Source: JAHEEL01 sp963785245
GTDB lineage: Bacteria; Actinomycetota; Acidimicrobiia; Spongiisociales; UBA5794
Assembly: GCA_963785245.1 (NCBI GenBank)
Contig: CAWAUO010000011.1
Span: 62,001-126,000 of the forward strand
Length of the DNA: 64,000 nt
Reading direction: 5' to 3'
Within the stretch, counting starts at the first letter, position 1, and each line of letters starts with the position of its first letter. The notes under the pieces were generated by a model, which saw only the letters and a program-made list of their open reading frames with translations, did no database searches and was not told the origin of the DNA. The position numbers were made by a program, and so were the translations under genes. This document shows, piece by piece, positions 17,416 to 25,134 of the stretch.

Positions 17416-17433
17416 AGACCGTACTTCACCACG

Positions 17434-17454
17434 TATCGGTGCCGATATGGGCGG
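17434..17454 (+). repeat. Dispersed repeat copy F
   Basis: GTATCGGTGCCGATATGGGCGG contains the exact core and also the palindrome TATCGG-TG-CCGATA. It lies 20 bases after the GNAT stop. Confidence 0.75.
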
Positions 17455-17683
17455 GCGGGTTGGCCTTTGGCGGCACGTGGGGAGGCGTACTCGTTGATCT
17501 CGTCCCTGTCGAGCAACGGGGCGACCCGGGTAGGCGCAGGTCGGAGGCCACCGGATGAGAGGGGGCGCATCCAGTGTGAATCCACTCACGTATTAGGAAC
17601 TATTGAACGGCCGGATGCGCCCGGCCGGGAGGCTACCGAGCCGTCTCGAGTTCCGCCTGCGATCCAAATCGATCCGTACACCC

Positions 17684-17706
17684 GCCCACAGGTGCCGACA
17701 TGGGCG
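17684..17706 (+). repeat. Dispersed repeat copy G
   Basis: GCCCACAGGTGCCGACATGG followed by GCG is the best hairpin-forming copy: GCCCA pairs with TGGGC around a 12-base loop. It lies just beyond the stop of the convergent small membrane protein. Confidence 0.75.
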
Positions 17707-17722
17707 CGATCTGAGCAGGCGT

Positions 17723-18130
17723 TCAGCCCTGCGCGCTCTTGGGCCACGTGTATGCACGCCAGATGATCAACACGTTGAACAGTACGTAGAAGGCCCCCAG
17801 GTAGTACTCCCAGCCCTGGGTCGCATCAACGAAGAAGACGATGTTGAACAACAAATACACGGGGGCCACGATCAGGTTGGCCATCCGCACGTAGGTGGGA
17901 GGCCCCACCAAGCAGAAGACGACCATCAGAGTCAGCACAATTGCGGTGGTGGGCGCCACCAACAGGACGATCGAATCGGTGACAGGTTCGCCCATCTCCT
18001 GGAGCAGGGTGAACATATCCCCGAAGATCCACAGGATGAAATGACATACCCAGAACACCGCAAGCAGTACCCGTGGGTTCACTTCCCGATCCACCAGACC
18101 CGAACTGGTCGGTCCTTCACTATTCACAGT
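17723..18130 (-). CDS. Small multi-spanning membrane protein (DUF6326-like)
   Basis: A 135-residue protein with about four predicted membrane helices. The N-terminal NPRVLLAVFWVCHFILWIFG and following DMFTLL resemble the DUF6326 family, as does the C-terminal YLGAFYVLFNVLIIWRAYTW. A related protein is encoded at 52414-52806 in this window. Function unknown. The start is ATG 18130 or the GTG six bases later: a CGGAGG sequence directly abuts the ATG, so the GTG has the better spacing. Confidence 0.7.
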   Translation of the reverse strand, partial: TVNSEGPTSSGLVDREVNPRVLLAVFWVCHFILWIFGDMFTLLQEMGEPVTDSIVLLVAPTTAIVLTLMVVFCLVGPPTYVRMANLIVAPVYLLFNIVFFVDATQGWEYYLGAFYVLFNVLIIWRAYTWPKSAQG

Positions 18131-18201
18131 CATCCTCCGTTCGATCTCACACGATGGTCGCCCTACCGCGCCAACTGTGAGAAGGGCCAGAAGTCCCCAT
18201 A

Positions 18202-18234
18202 CCGCCCATGTCGGCTGGGAGGGATGACGTGGCC
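18202..18234 (-). repeat. Orphan copy of the IS110-copy-2 left-end composite
   Basis: CCGCCCATGTCGGC at 18202-18215 continues into TGGGAGGGATGACGTGG, nearly identical to 10783-10814 at the left end of IS110 copy 2. No transposase follows; the 3' end of a lipoprotein gene does. It is either a solo left-end remnant or shows that the composite is a repeat independent of the IS. Confidence 0.65.
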
Positions 18235-18237
18235 GGG

Positions 18238-18801
18238 TCAGTGACCACTCAGCACGGTCTCGCATCCGACGTCGACCTGGACGATCTCCTTCATCTCCGC
18301 TGGAATCCATGGCACGTCAGACACGATCATGCGCTCTAGCGTCGCGTCGTACATCGATTGGAACACCAGACACAACGAGTAGATCTCCTCTGCGACCTCG
18401 GCCACGGCTGCCCCCTCCGCCGTGTTCCACCACTGCTCGGGTCCCGTCACCGACTCGAATGAAGCGACTCGCACCGCCAGCGCCTTCTCTGCCGTCACGA
18501 GTTTGGTGAACAACTCCATACCCGTCCGATGCAGCTCGGCGGCGTCCCTGGCCGGTTCAAGAGCCTGGAAGCCTTCGAGGGCCACCTCGTATGCTTCGAT
18601 CCGCCGATCCCAGTAGGTCCGGACTTCCTCAAGAGTCGCCGTTTGAGAATCCCACGCCGCGTCCAGGGCGTAGATGCGTTCCTCCATCGCCGCGCCCAGT
18701 GCCATCCCCTGCTCGTTGTATTCAGCAAGGCTCAGACTCCCGCCGCCACAGGAGGCGAGGACAAGGCCAAAGAGCATTGCGGCCACGGTTCTTCTCACCA
18801 C
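18238..18801 (-). CDS. WIPGE-family lipoprotein (paralogue 1, divergent)
   Basis: A 187-residue lipoprotein with signal peptide and lipobox LASCGGG, followed by SLSLAEYNEQ. The C-terminal third has SLCLVFQ, then the motif VPWIPAEMKEIV and a final conserved cysteine (DVGCE). It shares this architecture with the proteins at 22624, 32319 and 36342, although the last two thirds diverge and the PEDVYR tail is absent. The two conserved cysteines could form a disulfide outside the membrane. I do not recognise the family and assign no function. Start is GTG 18801 after a GAGGTGGTGAG stretch. Confidence 0.75.
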   Translation of the reverse strand: MVRRTVAAMLFGLVLASCGGGSLSLAEYNEQGMALGAAMEERIYALDAAWDSQTATLEEVRTYWDRRIEAYEVALEGFQALEPARDAAELHRTGMELFTKLVTAEKALAVRVASFESVTGPEQWWNTAEGAAVAEVAEEIYSLCLVFQSMYDATLERMIVSDVPWIPAEMKEIVQVDVGCETVLSGH

Positions 18802-18852
18802 CTCATCGTACCCACGCGCATCGACGCCGGAAGCCGCCGGAGGCGTCGTTGG

Positions 18853-19554
18853 CTAGGCGTCGCGCTCTGCCAGTCTCTTCGTCTCGAGCATCATCTTTCG
18901 GCTCATCACGTAGGTGATCGCTTCGATGGGAAAGCGTCCAAATGCGAGGCGGTTCTGCCAATCCGGAGAGTGGTCGTAGCGGCCCCTGGTCAGGAACCGG
19001 CTGCCACCATTGGGGCCAGGGTTGACTGCGAACTGCCAGGTCGACAGCCCCCAACGCTCCTCGGCACCCATGTCGGCGGGTGACCCAAGAAGCACGAGAG
19101 CGTTCGGAGGATCCACGATCTCGATGCGCATCGGCGGTGCGGTCGGATGCAGATAGATGCCTTCACCGACCGCCGGATGCTGGTGGTCGGCGAGGATCTC
19201 TGTCGTGTTGGTGATCCTGCAACCCGCGACGTTCTCGAGCGTCTCATAGGTGTAGAACCCGCCGCGGCCCTGTCCGATCTGGGCGATCCACGGCCACACA
19301 GCCTCCGGCGATGCATCGACGGTGATCCCCAGGGTGTACGACCACTTTGGTTCAGGCACGAACTCGTCGCCCGGAAGCGGATCACTCGCCTCCGTCCCCA
19401 CCGTGCCCCACCGCAGCCGCTCCTGTCCGATGAACGGGGTGGCGACCAGGTTCCACACGATGAGGCCGGCTCCCTCAAGCGCAGCGAAGACACCGACGCC
19501 AGGAGAGCGGTTCCCATGGCGCCCAGACCGTCCATCGCGCGAGGCCTGTGCCAT
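18853..19554 (-). CDS. SRPBCC family protein with N-terminal hydrophobic segment
   Basis: A 233-residue SRPBCC-fold protein. The fold shows in WSYTLGITVDASPEAVWPWI near residue 70, then AQIGQGRGGFYTYE, and the strand SRFLTRGRYD. The N-terminal segment with FAALEGAGLIVWNLVATPFI could be a single membrane anchor. It probably binds a lipid-like ligand. A GGAGGG sequence upstream of ATG 19554 supports the start. It follows the lipoprotein gene with a 51-base gap in the same direction. Confidence 0.8.
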   Translation of the reverse strand: MAQASRDGRSGRHGNRSPGVGVFAALEGAGLIVWNLVATPFIGQERLRWGTVGTEASDPLPGDEFVPEPKWSYTLGITVDASPEAVWPWIAQIGQGRGGFYTYETLENVAGCRITNTTEILADHQHPAVGEGIYLHPTAPPMRIEIVDPPNALVLLGSPADMGAEERWGLSTWQFAVNPGPNGGSRFLTRGRYDHSPDWQNRLAFGRFPIEAITYVMSRKMMLETKRLAERDA

Positions 19555-19689
19555 ATGACCCTCCGTACTGGCCTCCGATCATCTTGGAGCACCGCAGTAG
19601 AATCCTCCAGGGTCGAAGTTCTCCATGTCAGGGCTGGGAGACGGATGGTGCTCGGACGACCCGTCCGCTCCACTTCATCCCAAGGCTTG

Positions 19690-20121
19690 TCACTCGACCA
19701 GCCGAAGAAGGCAGTACACGGATTCGAGAACCCCGAACACCGGGAAGATTGCCCAGGTGAAGACCCAGTACTTCTTCCGGAATTCGAGGTCACGGTCCCA
19801 GATGAACAACGGAATGGCCGTGTACCAGAACGGGACGGAAGCGACGAGGGCAAGCAGGAAGCCCCATCGATGGCCGAGCATCATTCCGACGCTGCCTGCG
19901 ATCTGCAGGGGCGCCCACAAGACCGCATCCGCCCACGCGTAGCCCTGGTTGAACGCGAAATATGCTGTGGGATCAGTACGGTCGGGACTACCCCCGTAGA
20001 CGTTCTCGATCGTCCATGTGCTCCTTGGCCGAACAACGGCGACCCACTGCAGCCCACTGAGGATGCCCATGAGCGCCAAGCCGGCGACAGCGACCAGCCA
20101 GGTCAGTGATGTGACTTCCAT
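19690..20121 (-). CDS. Small four-helix membrane protein
   Basis: A 143-residue protein with about four hydrophobic spans: LTWLVAVAGLALMGILSG near the N-terminus, then AVLWAPLQIAGSVGMMLG, GFLLALVASVPFWYTAIPLF, and YWVFTWAIFPVFGVLES. I do not recognise a named family. ATG 20121 is chosen because GAGGAGGAGGCG lies upstream. It is co-directional with the gene ending at 20155 with only about 30 bases between them, so the two probably form one transcript. Confidence 0.75.
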   Translation of the reverse strand: MEVTSLTWLVAVAGLALMGILSGLQWVAVVRPRSTWTIENVYGGSPDRTDPTAYFAFNQGYAWADAVLWAPLQIAGSVGMMLGHRWGFLLALVASVPFWYTAIPLFIWDRDLEFRKKYWVFTWAIFPVFGVLESVYCLLRLVE

Positions 20122-20154
20122 CTTCGCCTCCTCCTCGCTAGCGGGGCCCGGCAA

Positions 20155-20587
20155 TCATGACGCCAGGGACACAACCGCTGCCACGATCGTCACAAGACCC
20201 ATCACTCCCCAGATCGTGAGGAACACCAGTGCCAACGTGACGTTCTGTTTGGTTCCGATCCGCACACCACGCTGCCGCATGGTGATCCGCGTGAAGAGAC
20301 CTCGCCCGGCGAAGTAGAGGTACATCGCGCCACCCACCAATCCGAAGTAGGTCCACGCAGCATTGTCCGCGATCAGCAGCACCCCGGCAACCGGCATCGT
20401 CCAGAGTGTCAGCGTGTCCCAGAGCACCTCACCCCGGCCGTCAGCGGCGAACGCCGCGTCAACGGCGTCATCAGATTCGGTCAGCGAGAGCCGCACCGCA
20501 GTCGAAGGAGAGAACCATGAGCATCGCCTGGCCTCCCCAGCACACCACGGAGAGGGCTACGACCACGAATCCCCACATCATGCCCAT
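20155..20587 (-). CDS. Small membrane protein (frame break near the N-terminus)
   Basis: The C-terminal 113 residues are clear (RLSLTESDDAVDAAFAADGR, LTLWTMPVAGVLLIADNAAW, YLYFAGRGLFTRI and a final hydrophobic span). The matching N-terminal span MMWGFVVVALSVVCWGGQ lies just upstream in another frame. The junction at about 20515-20535 reads LSPSTAVRLSL if one base is changed, as expected for the complete protein, so a one-base indel is likely. The full product is about 143 residues with three or four membrane helices. Function unknown. The TetR gene lies upstream on the same strand. Confidence 0.7.
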
Positions 20588-20646
20588 GGGATCTCGCCCA
20601 GGTCGCTTGGCCCGTCATCGGGGTAACGCGGGTTGCTGATGCTCCG

Positions 20647-21332
20647 TCATATCAGGCCTCCCACGGGTTGCCCGAAGAGCGTCATCACCGGATAGGGACC
20701 CGCCGCACGATTGGCTCCCGAACCCGACGAATCCCCGTTTCCGTCGCCCGTGAGGAGGCGAAAGAGGCGCGTCGCGTTGGTGACGACACGACCCCGCACA
20801 TCCTCCCCCGGCACCACCCGACCATTGATCAAGTTGAGCGTCTCACCATCGATGTAGGCGAGCACGATGTCGGATGCGTGCTGTGATGCCTCGGCAGTCG
20901 TCCCCCTCGATACAGCGGCGAACGTCTCCGTGAGCCACGACTTCATCTGCGCCACGGCTTCGAGGATGTCTCCTGGCACCTCCTCGACACTGATGGGATC
21001 GGAAGCAATGAACCGGTAGAGGCCGGGATGCTGTTCGGGGTAGGTCGCGAGGTTCGTGATCAACCGACGCAGGTACTCGTCCGGCTCCACGGAGTCGTCG
21101 AGGCCGCCGACGACGAACTCGCCGTACAGGACGAGCACACGGCGAAACGCCTCCCACAGCAGATCCTGATAGGTCGGGTAGTAGTTGTAGAGGTTGGTGT
21201 GGGCGCATCCCACGCGGCGTGAGATCTCGCGGAGGTTCACGTCCTGCGACCCATCGGTCTCTGCGATGAGCGCCAGCGTCATCTCGACGAACCGCTCTGC
21301 GGTTTGGAGCCGACGAGGGGTCCCTGAGCCAT
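20647..21332 (-). CDS. TetR/AcrR-family regulator
   Basis: A TetR-type repressor of about 225 residues. The N-terminal helix-turn-helix is LREISRRVGCAHTNLYNYYP near residue 35. The C-terminal ligand domain is helical. The open frame continues upstream through the operator with no good start. Adding one G at about 21322 would join ATG 21332 to the frame (MAQGTPRRLQT), so a homopolymer deletion near the start is likely; otherwise the start would be a GTG at 21369 inside the operator. It is divergent from the membrane protein at 21431 across a 17-base palindrome that is very probably its own operator. Confidence 0.85.
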
Positions 21333-21350
21333 GATGAGATCCTAGCAGTA

Positions 21351-21367
21351 GATTACCACTGGTAATC
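21351..21367. promoter_or_regulatory. TetR operator palindrome
   Basis: GATTACCA-C-TGGTAATC is a perfect 17-base palindrome around a central C, sitting between the divergent TetR gene and the membrane protein at 21431. Position and symmetry are those of a TetR-family operator controlling both genes. Confidence 0.8.
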
Positions 21368-21430
21368 ACCGTCGTGTAGGGTGGCGGGCGGAGCATCGAG
21401 CTCCACGATCCGCGTCAAAGGAGATGCGAA

Positions 21431-22129
21431 GTGAGTGAGTTCCGAAAGTGGGGCGGAATCTCCGCTCTCGTCGAGGCAGCGGCGTACATCTTCGGCTTCG
21501 GGATGGTGCTCGCCGTCCTCGTGCCGGCGGGCTACGAGCCAGTCGACTTCGATCCCGGTGAAGCGGTTGCCTTCCTCGTTGAAAACCAGGCCGCCATGTA
21601 CCTCTGGACGTTCGTCATCTTCATCGTGGCCGGGGTCTTCATGGTTCCCCTAGCGCTGGCACTCTACGATCGGCTGAAAGCCGGCTCCCGAGCCTTGATG
21701 CAGACAGCAACGGCATTCGGGCTCATGTGGGCAACCCTGATCGTGGCGAGCGGGATGCTCATCATCATCGACCTCGGGGTGATCGGCGATCTCTTCGCCA
21801 AGGACCCGGGCCAGGCCGAAACGGTGTGGCTCTCGCTGAATGCCGTTGAGGAAGCTTTGGGTGGCGGCATTGAACTCCCCGGCGGCATGTGGGTGCTGTT
21901 GCTGAGTTGGGCGGCGCTGCGGTTCGGTGGCTTGCCAAAGGCGCTGAGCTACCTCGGCGTCCTCGTCGGCATGGCCGGGATCCTCACCGTGGTTCCGACC
22001 CTGGCCGACGTGTTGACGTCCGCGTTCGGTCTGGGCTTCATCGTGTGGTTCGCCTGGACGGGGATCGTGATGCTGCGCGATCATCAACCAGAGTGGCATA
22101 GCGGCGGAAGTCCGGAGAGGGCGACATGA
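21431..22129 (+). CDS. DUF4386-like integral membrane protein
   Basis: A 232-residue membrane protein with about six predicted helices (for example AAAYIFGFGMVLAVLVPAGY, LWTFVIFIVAGVFMVPLALA, AFGLMWATLIVASGMLIIID). The layout resembles DUF4386-type proteins, whose role is unknown. The GTG at 21431 follows AAAGGAG. It is transcribed divergently from the TetR gene across the operator, so it is the likely regulated target. A 3' overlap or close spacing with the next small membrane gene suggests an operon. Confidence 0.8.
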   Translation: MSEFRKWGGISALVEAAAYIFGFGMVLAVLVPAGYEPVDFDPGEAVAFLVENQAAMYLWTFVIFIVAGVFMVPLALALYDRLKAGSRALMQTATAFGLMWATLIVASGMLIIIDLGVIGDLFAKDPGQAETVWLSLNAVEEALGGGIELPGGMWVLLLSWAALRFGGLPKALSYLGVLVGMAGILTVVPTLADVLTSAFGLGFIVWFAWTGIVMLRDHQPEWHSGGSPERAT

Positions 22130-22174
22130 GACGCGAGTCGTTGGCCAGGCGGTCGCCATGTCGGAGCGGACCAC

Positions 22175-22584
22175 ATGCTGAGGATCCGGAAGGTCGCCGA
22201 GAGTCACGATCGGGGTGCTGTACGCGATGGGTGCAGTCCACCAAGCATTCTTCGTACTCCCGACAGCACAGAGTTCTACATCGACGATGGCCGCCCAGGC
22301 CTGGCTGGCACCGGCGGCGACGTTCGTCGAGGAGTTCCTCGTGCCAAATAGCGTCGGCGTCACAGATCCTCGTCGCAGCATTCGAGGCCACGCTCGCGAT
22401 CGCGATTCTCACACGGGGGGCACTGGTCCGACCTGCCCTGATTGCCGGCGGCGTCTTCTCGATCATTGGTGCCCTCACCGGCAGCCCGGCCGAGACCGTC
22501 GGGTACGGCGTACTCGCCGTCATTCACTTCTGGCTTGCCTCGGCCCACACGTCGGCGGATCCGAGGGCCGACCACACCGCCTGA
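22175..22584 (+). CDS. Small membrane protein (two frame breaks)
   Basis: Three pieces in different frames join into one small membrane protein of about 136 residues: MLRIRKVA, then VLYAMGAVHQAFFVLPTAQ through FVEEFLVPNS, then QILVAAFEATLAIAILTRG through GYGVLAVIHFWLASAHTS. Breaks fall near 22190-22200 and 22350-22370. Three or four hydrophobic spans are visible. I do not recognise a family. It follows the TetR-controlled membrane gene by 45 bases and could be co-regulated. Confidence 0.6.
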
Positions 22585-22623
22585 CCACCGTCGATGCACC
22601 CTTCGGGCTGGTCGACCGCAGGT

Positions 22624-23238
22624 CTATGAGGTCGATGCCGCCGACGGGTACCGATACACGTCCTCGGGGTTGTCAGGGAACCAGACGCAACCAAGTACCC
22701 GCTCGACCACTTCCTTCATCTCGCCGGGGATCCAAGGGGTATCGGCGAATGCCCCTCTCGCCTCGGTTGCGTCGAGCCGCTCCTGGAACTCGAGACACAC
22801 GTGCTTGCCGTCCGCTATCGCGCTCCGGTACGCCTCCATCTCAGGACTGTCCGAGAGATCCGTCCAGCCATCGGCGGTGTGCGGAGTTGAGCCCGCCCGG
22901 ACGGCAAGCGCCTCCTCGGTGGCGATGAAGTCCTGGTGCCAATCGAAAACAAGGTCGTGAACGTCTGCGACTTGCTCAGGTGGGACGATGTCGGCAACGG
23001 CCTCGTCCACCTCGACCCTGATGGTCCGCGCTCGCTCGAGCATTGTCTGCAGATCTTGCGGCGCGAAGTCCTCGATCTCCCCCGCCTCGGAAGCAAGCGA
23101 TTCCCCTTGGTCGCTCGCCTGGGCCTCGATGGCGTTGATGCGTTCGGTGTATTCGGTAAGGGACATCGCGCCACCTCCACAACTGCAGAGCAGCAATGAG
23201 AGACACAGCGCCAGAATTCCGGTTGGTGATGTGAGCAT
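22624..23238 (-). CDS. WIPGE-family lipoprotein (paralogue 2)
   Basis: A 204-residue lipoprotein: signal peptide and lipobox LLCSCGGG, then MSLTEYTERINAIE, a helical middle with FAPQDLQTMLERARTI and PPEQVADVHDLVFDW, the segment SDSPEMEAYRSAIADGKHVC, and the C-terminal motif DTPWIPGEMKEVV followed by a cysteine and NPEDVYRYP. It aligns end to end with the proteins at 32319 and 36342 and partly with 18238. Exported, membrane-tethered and probably helical. No known family comes to mind and no function is assigned. Confidence 0.78.
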   Translation of the reverse strand: MLTSPTGILALCLSLLLCSCGGGAMSLTEYTERINAIEAQASDQGESLASEAGEIEDFAPQDLQTMLERARTIRVEVDEAVADIVPPEQVADVHDLVFDWHQDFIATEEALAVRAGSTPHTADGWTDLSDSPEMEAYRSAIADGKHVCLEFQERLDATEARGAFADTPWIPGEMKEVVERVLGCVWFPDNPEDVYRYPSAASTS

Positions 23239-23443
23239 CGTTTGACACTATTCCCTCCCTCGCTCGGAGCGGGTAGGGGACGTGGTCACAAGGACAAGAG
23301 CGCGGGGTTCAGCTTGACGTGGGTGGGAGATCGACCGTTCGCAATGTCCGGTCGATGCTCTCGTATCGCCTTTGGGGCGAAAAGCCTCTGGTCGCCCGGG
23401 GGCGGGACCGCAAGAGTGATGGAGGCTTCAACTGGAGGTGCCC

Positions 23444-23737
23444 ATGGCTGAGGCAACTGCGAGTACACCCGAAGACCGGGCGCGTGAACGCGCCAAGAGC
23501 TACACCGGACTGCTCTGGCACATCGGCGTATTCATCGTCATCAACGCATTCCTCTGGATCCTCGACGCAACCGTCGGAGTAGAAGGGATTCAGTGGGCCT
23601 ACTGGGTCACCCTCTTCTGGGGCCTCGGCCTGGCATTCCACGTCGTGGCCTACCTGGTGGGCGGCAGTGGTTTCGAAGAGCGCACGTACCAGAAGTTCCT
23701 CGCAGAAGAGAAGCAGCGACAGTCCGGCACCTCATAG
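23444..23737 (+). CDS. 2TM-domain protein
   Basis: A 97-residue protein with a cytoplasmic N-terminal helix and two membrane spans (LLWHIGVFIVINAFLWILD and AYWVTLFWGLGLAFHVVAYL), matching the 2TM-domain family found alone or attached to histidine kinases. The role as a stand-alone protein is unknown. ATG 23444 follows GGAGGTG with good spacing. It stands alone. Confidence 0.8.
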   Translation: MAEATASTPEDRARERAKSYTGLLWHIGVFIVINAFLWILDATVGVEGIQWAYWVTLFWGLGLAFHVVAYLVGGSGFEERTYQKFLAEEKQRQSGTS

Positions 23738-23745
23738 CGGCGCTG

Positions 23746-23850
23746 CTACGCGTTCGGGATGAGCGCGACCTTGCCCGCGTGACCGCCGCGCTCCAGCGAC
23801 TTGTGAGCGCGAGAGGCCTCAGTCAATGGAACACTGGCCGATCCGAGTTC
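23746..23850 (-). pseudogene. C-terminal remnant of a zinc-type dehydrogenase
   Basis: About 34 codons on the minus strand read SVPLTEASRAHKSLERGGHA and then GKVALIPNA before a stop at 23746. This is the usual C-terminal end of medium-chain quinone oxidoreductases. It lies directly after the end of an intact relative (23849), in another frame, so it is probably the relic of a tandem neighbour. Confidence 0.55.
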
Positions 23851-24820
23851 AGTCGCGTGCGGCCACCGTGATGACGATCTTGCCCCGGGCGAGACCCTGT
23901 TCCTGGTATCGCAGGGCCTCGGCCACGTCGCTCAACGGATAAGTCCTGTCGATGACCGGTACGACGTCCCCCGACTCGAGAAGCTGGGTCAGGAACGAGA
24001 CATCCTGCTGGTTGAACGGCTTCCCTACGTGTATGCCCGCCGTCCGACTGCCCACGATCGAGCTCAGCGGTCCCACAACCGCGCCTTGGAACACTCCAGC
24101 GATGGATCCCGGAATCATGACGTAGACACCGTTGGAGCACAGGGCCCGCTTGGACTCTCGGATCGAGCGGCACACCGCTATGTCGAGGAGCCGGTCGTAT
24201 CGCTCACCTGTCTTCGCGTAGTCGATCTTGGTGTAGTCGATCACGTGGTCTGCGCCGATGGAACGAAGCATGTCGAGTTTGCCGGCGCTGTCCACAGCGG
24301 TCACATCCGCCCCGAAGGACTTCGCGATCTGGACAGCGAACGGACCGATGTTCCCACCGGCACCGTTGATCAGCACGCTTTGACCCGGCTGGATCGGTCG
24401 CTTGCCGCGAAGGCCCTGCAGAGCCATGACTCCCGCTTGCGGCACAGATGCTGCGGCCTCGAACGTCAACCCGTTCGGTTTCGGGGCGAACGCATGCTCC
24501 GACGCGCACACGTATTCAGCGAAGGCTCCGAAGCCGTGCTCGCTCAGATCTCCAAAGACCTCGTCTCCCGGTCGGAAGCTCTTCGCATTCTCACCGACCG
24601 CCTCCACCACACCTGCCACGTCCAGCCCGAGGCCTCGATTCCGCGGCACCCGCAATCCGGTGATGAGGCGAGCGAACTTCGGCCGTCCCAGGAGATAGTC
24701 GACGTCGGCCATGTTCACTGACGATGCCCGAACGCGCACGAGGACCTCGCCTTCCCTCGGAACGGGTATGTCTACCTCTTCGAACCGCAGGACGTCAGGT
24801 GAGCCGTATTCGGACCGCAT
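23849..24820 (-). CDS. Zinc-type alcohol dehydrogenase/quinone oxidoreductase family protein
   Basis: A 323-residue medium-chain dehydrogenase/reductase. The GroES-like N-terminal domain has EVLVRVRASSVNMADVDYLLG; the Rossmann domain has the NADPH-binding loop LINGAGGNIGPFAVQIAK near residue 143 and ADHVIDYTKIDYAKTGERYD near 182. Structural zinc-ligand cysteines are not evident, which suits the quinone-oxidoreductase branch. It probably reduces quinones or enones with NADPH. I start at ATG 24820 since longer frames upstream are arginine-rich artefacts. A frame-broken relative lies at 37080. Confidence 0.88.
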   Translation of the reverse strand: MRSEYGSPDVLRFEEVDIPVPREGEVLVRVRASSVNMADVDYLLGRPKFARLITGLRVPRNRGLGLDVAGVVEAVGENAKSFRPGDEVFGDLSEHGFGAFAEYVCASEHAFAPKPNGLTFEAAASVPQAGVMALQGLRGKRPIQPGQSVLINGAGGNIGPFAVQIAKSFGADVTAVDSAGKLDMLRSIGADHVIDYTKIDYAKTGERYDRLLDIAVCRSIRESKRALCSNGVYVMIPGSIAGVFQGAVVGPLSSIVGSRTAGIHVGKPFNQQDVSFLTQLLESGDVVPVIDRTYPLSDVAEALRYQEQGLARGKIVITVAARD

Positions 24821-25134
24821 GATCGCTTGGATGGTGGTCTCCTCTGGCTCGGGAGCCTTGCTGAGCGGCGGAAGCCTCAGGACCACAGTACCGAACGCCC
24901 GAGGACCGGAACCTCCGGATCGGCGACAAGATCCTCTTGGTGCCCGGAATTCGACATCACGCCTGCGACGGTGGTCATGATTGCGTTGGCGGAGCCAGGC
25001 ATATTCATCATGGAGCAGAGGGTGTTGCGAATGATCCGCGATCGCGCCGAGGCCCCTCCCGTCGTCCGTCCATCGCCGGCTGAGCAACCGGCCGACGGCG
25101 AGTGTCTGCGGGACCGGGAGCGCGACCGCCTCCG
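24821..25134. other. Gene-poor stretch
   Basis: These 314 bases between the dehydrogenase and the PAP2 gene hold no recognised gene. A short minus-strand frame (about 24886-25020, beginning MNMPGSANAIMTTVAGVMSN) looks protein-like but has no family resemblance. Confidence 0.45.

Larger units (their letters stand above)
17416..17722. other. Gene-free stretch holding two repeat copies
   Basis: No gene is supported in these 307 bases. Two copies of the dispersed repeat (17434-17454 and 17684-17706) lie 250 bases apart, so this segment is framed by repeats yet apparently non-coding. CGGCCGG at 17607-17613 and CCCGGCCG at 17618-17625 can form a short GC-rich hairpin. Confidence 0.5.

Noticed and set aside
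8990..18234. CRISPR array
   Set aside because: Repeat copies are 250 to 2000 bases apart with genes between them; there are no uniform spacers or cas genes.
12900..18250. Integron gene-cassette array
   Set aside because: The repeat lacks the attC core sites (GTTRRRY and its complement), no integrase gene is present, and the genes lie in mixed orientation.
5500..18300. Prophage or integrative conjugative element
   Set aside because: I found no tyrosine or serine integrase, capsid, terminase or conjugation gene.
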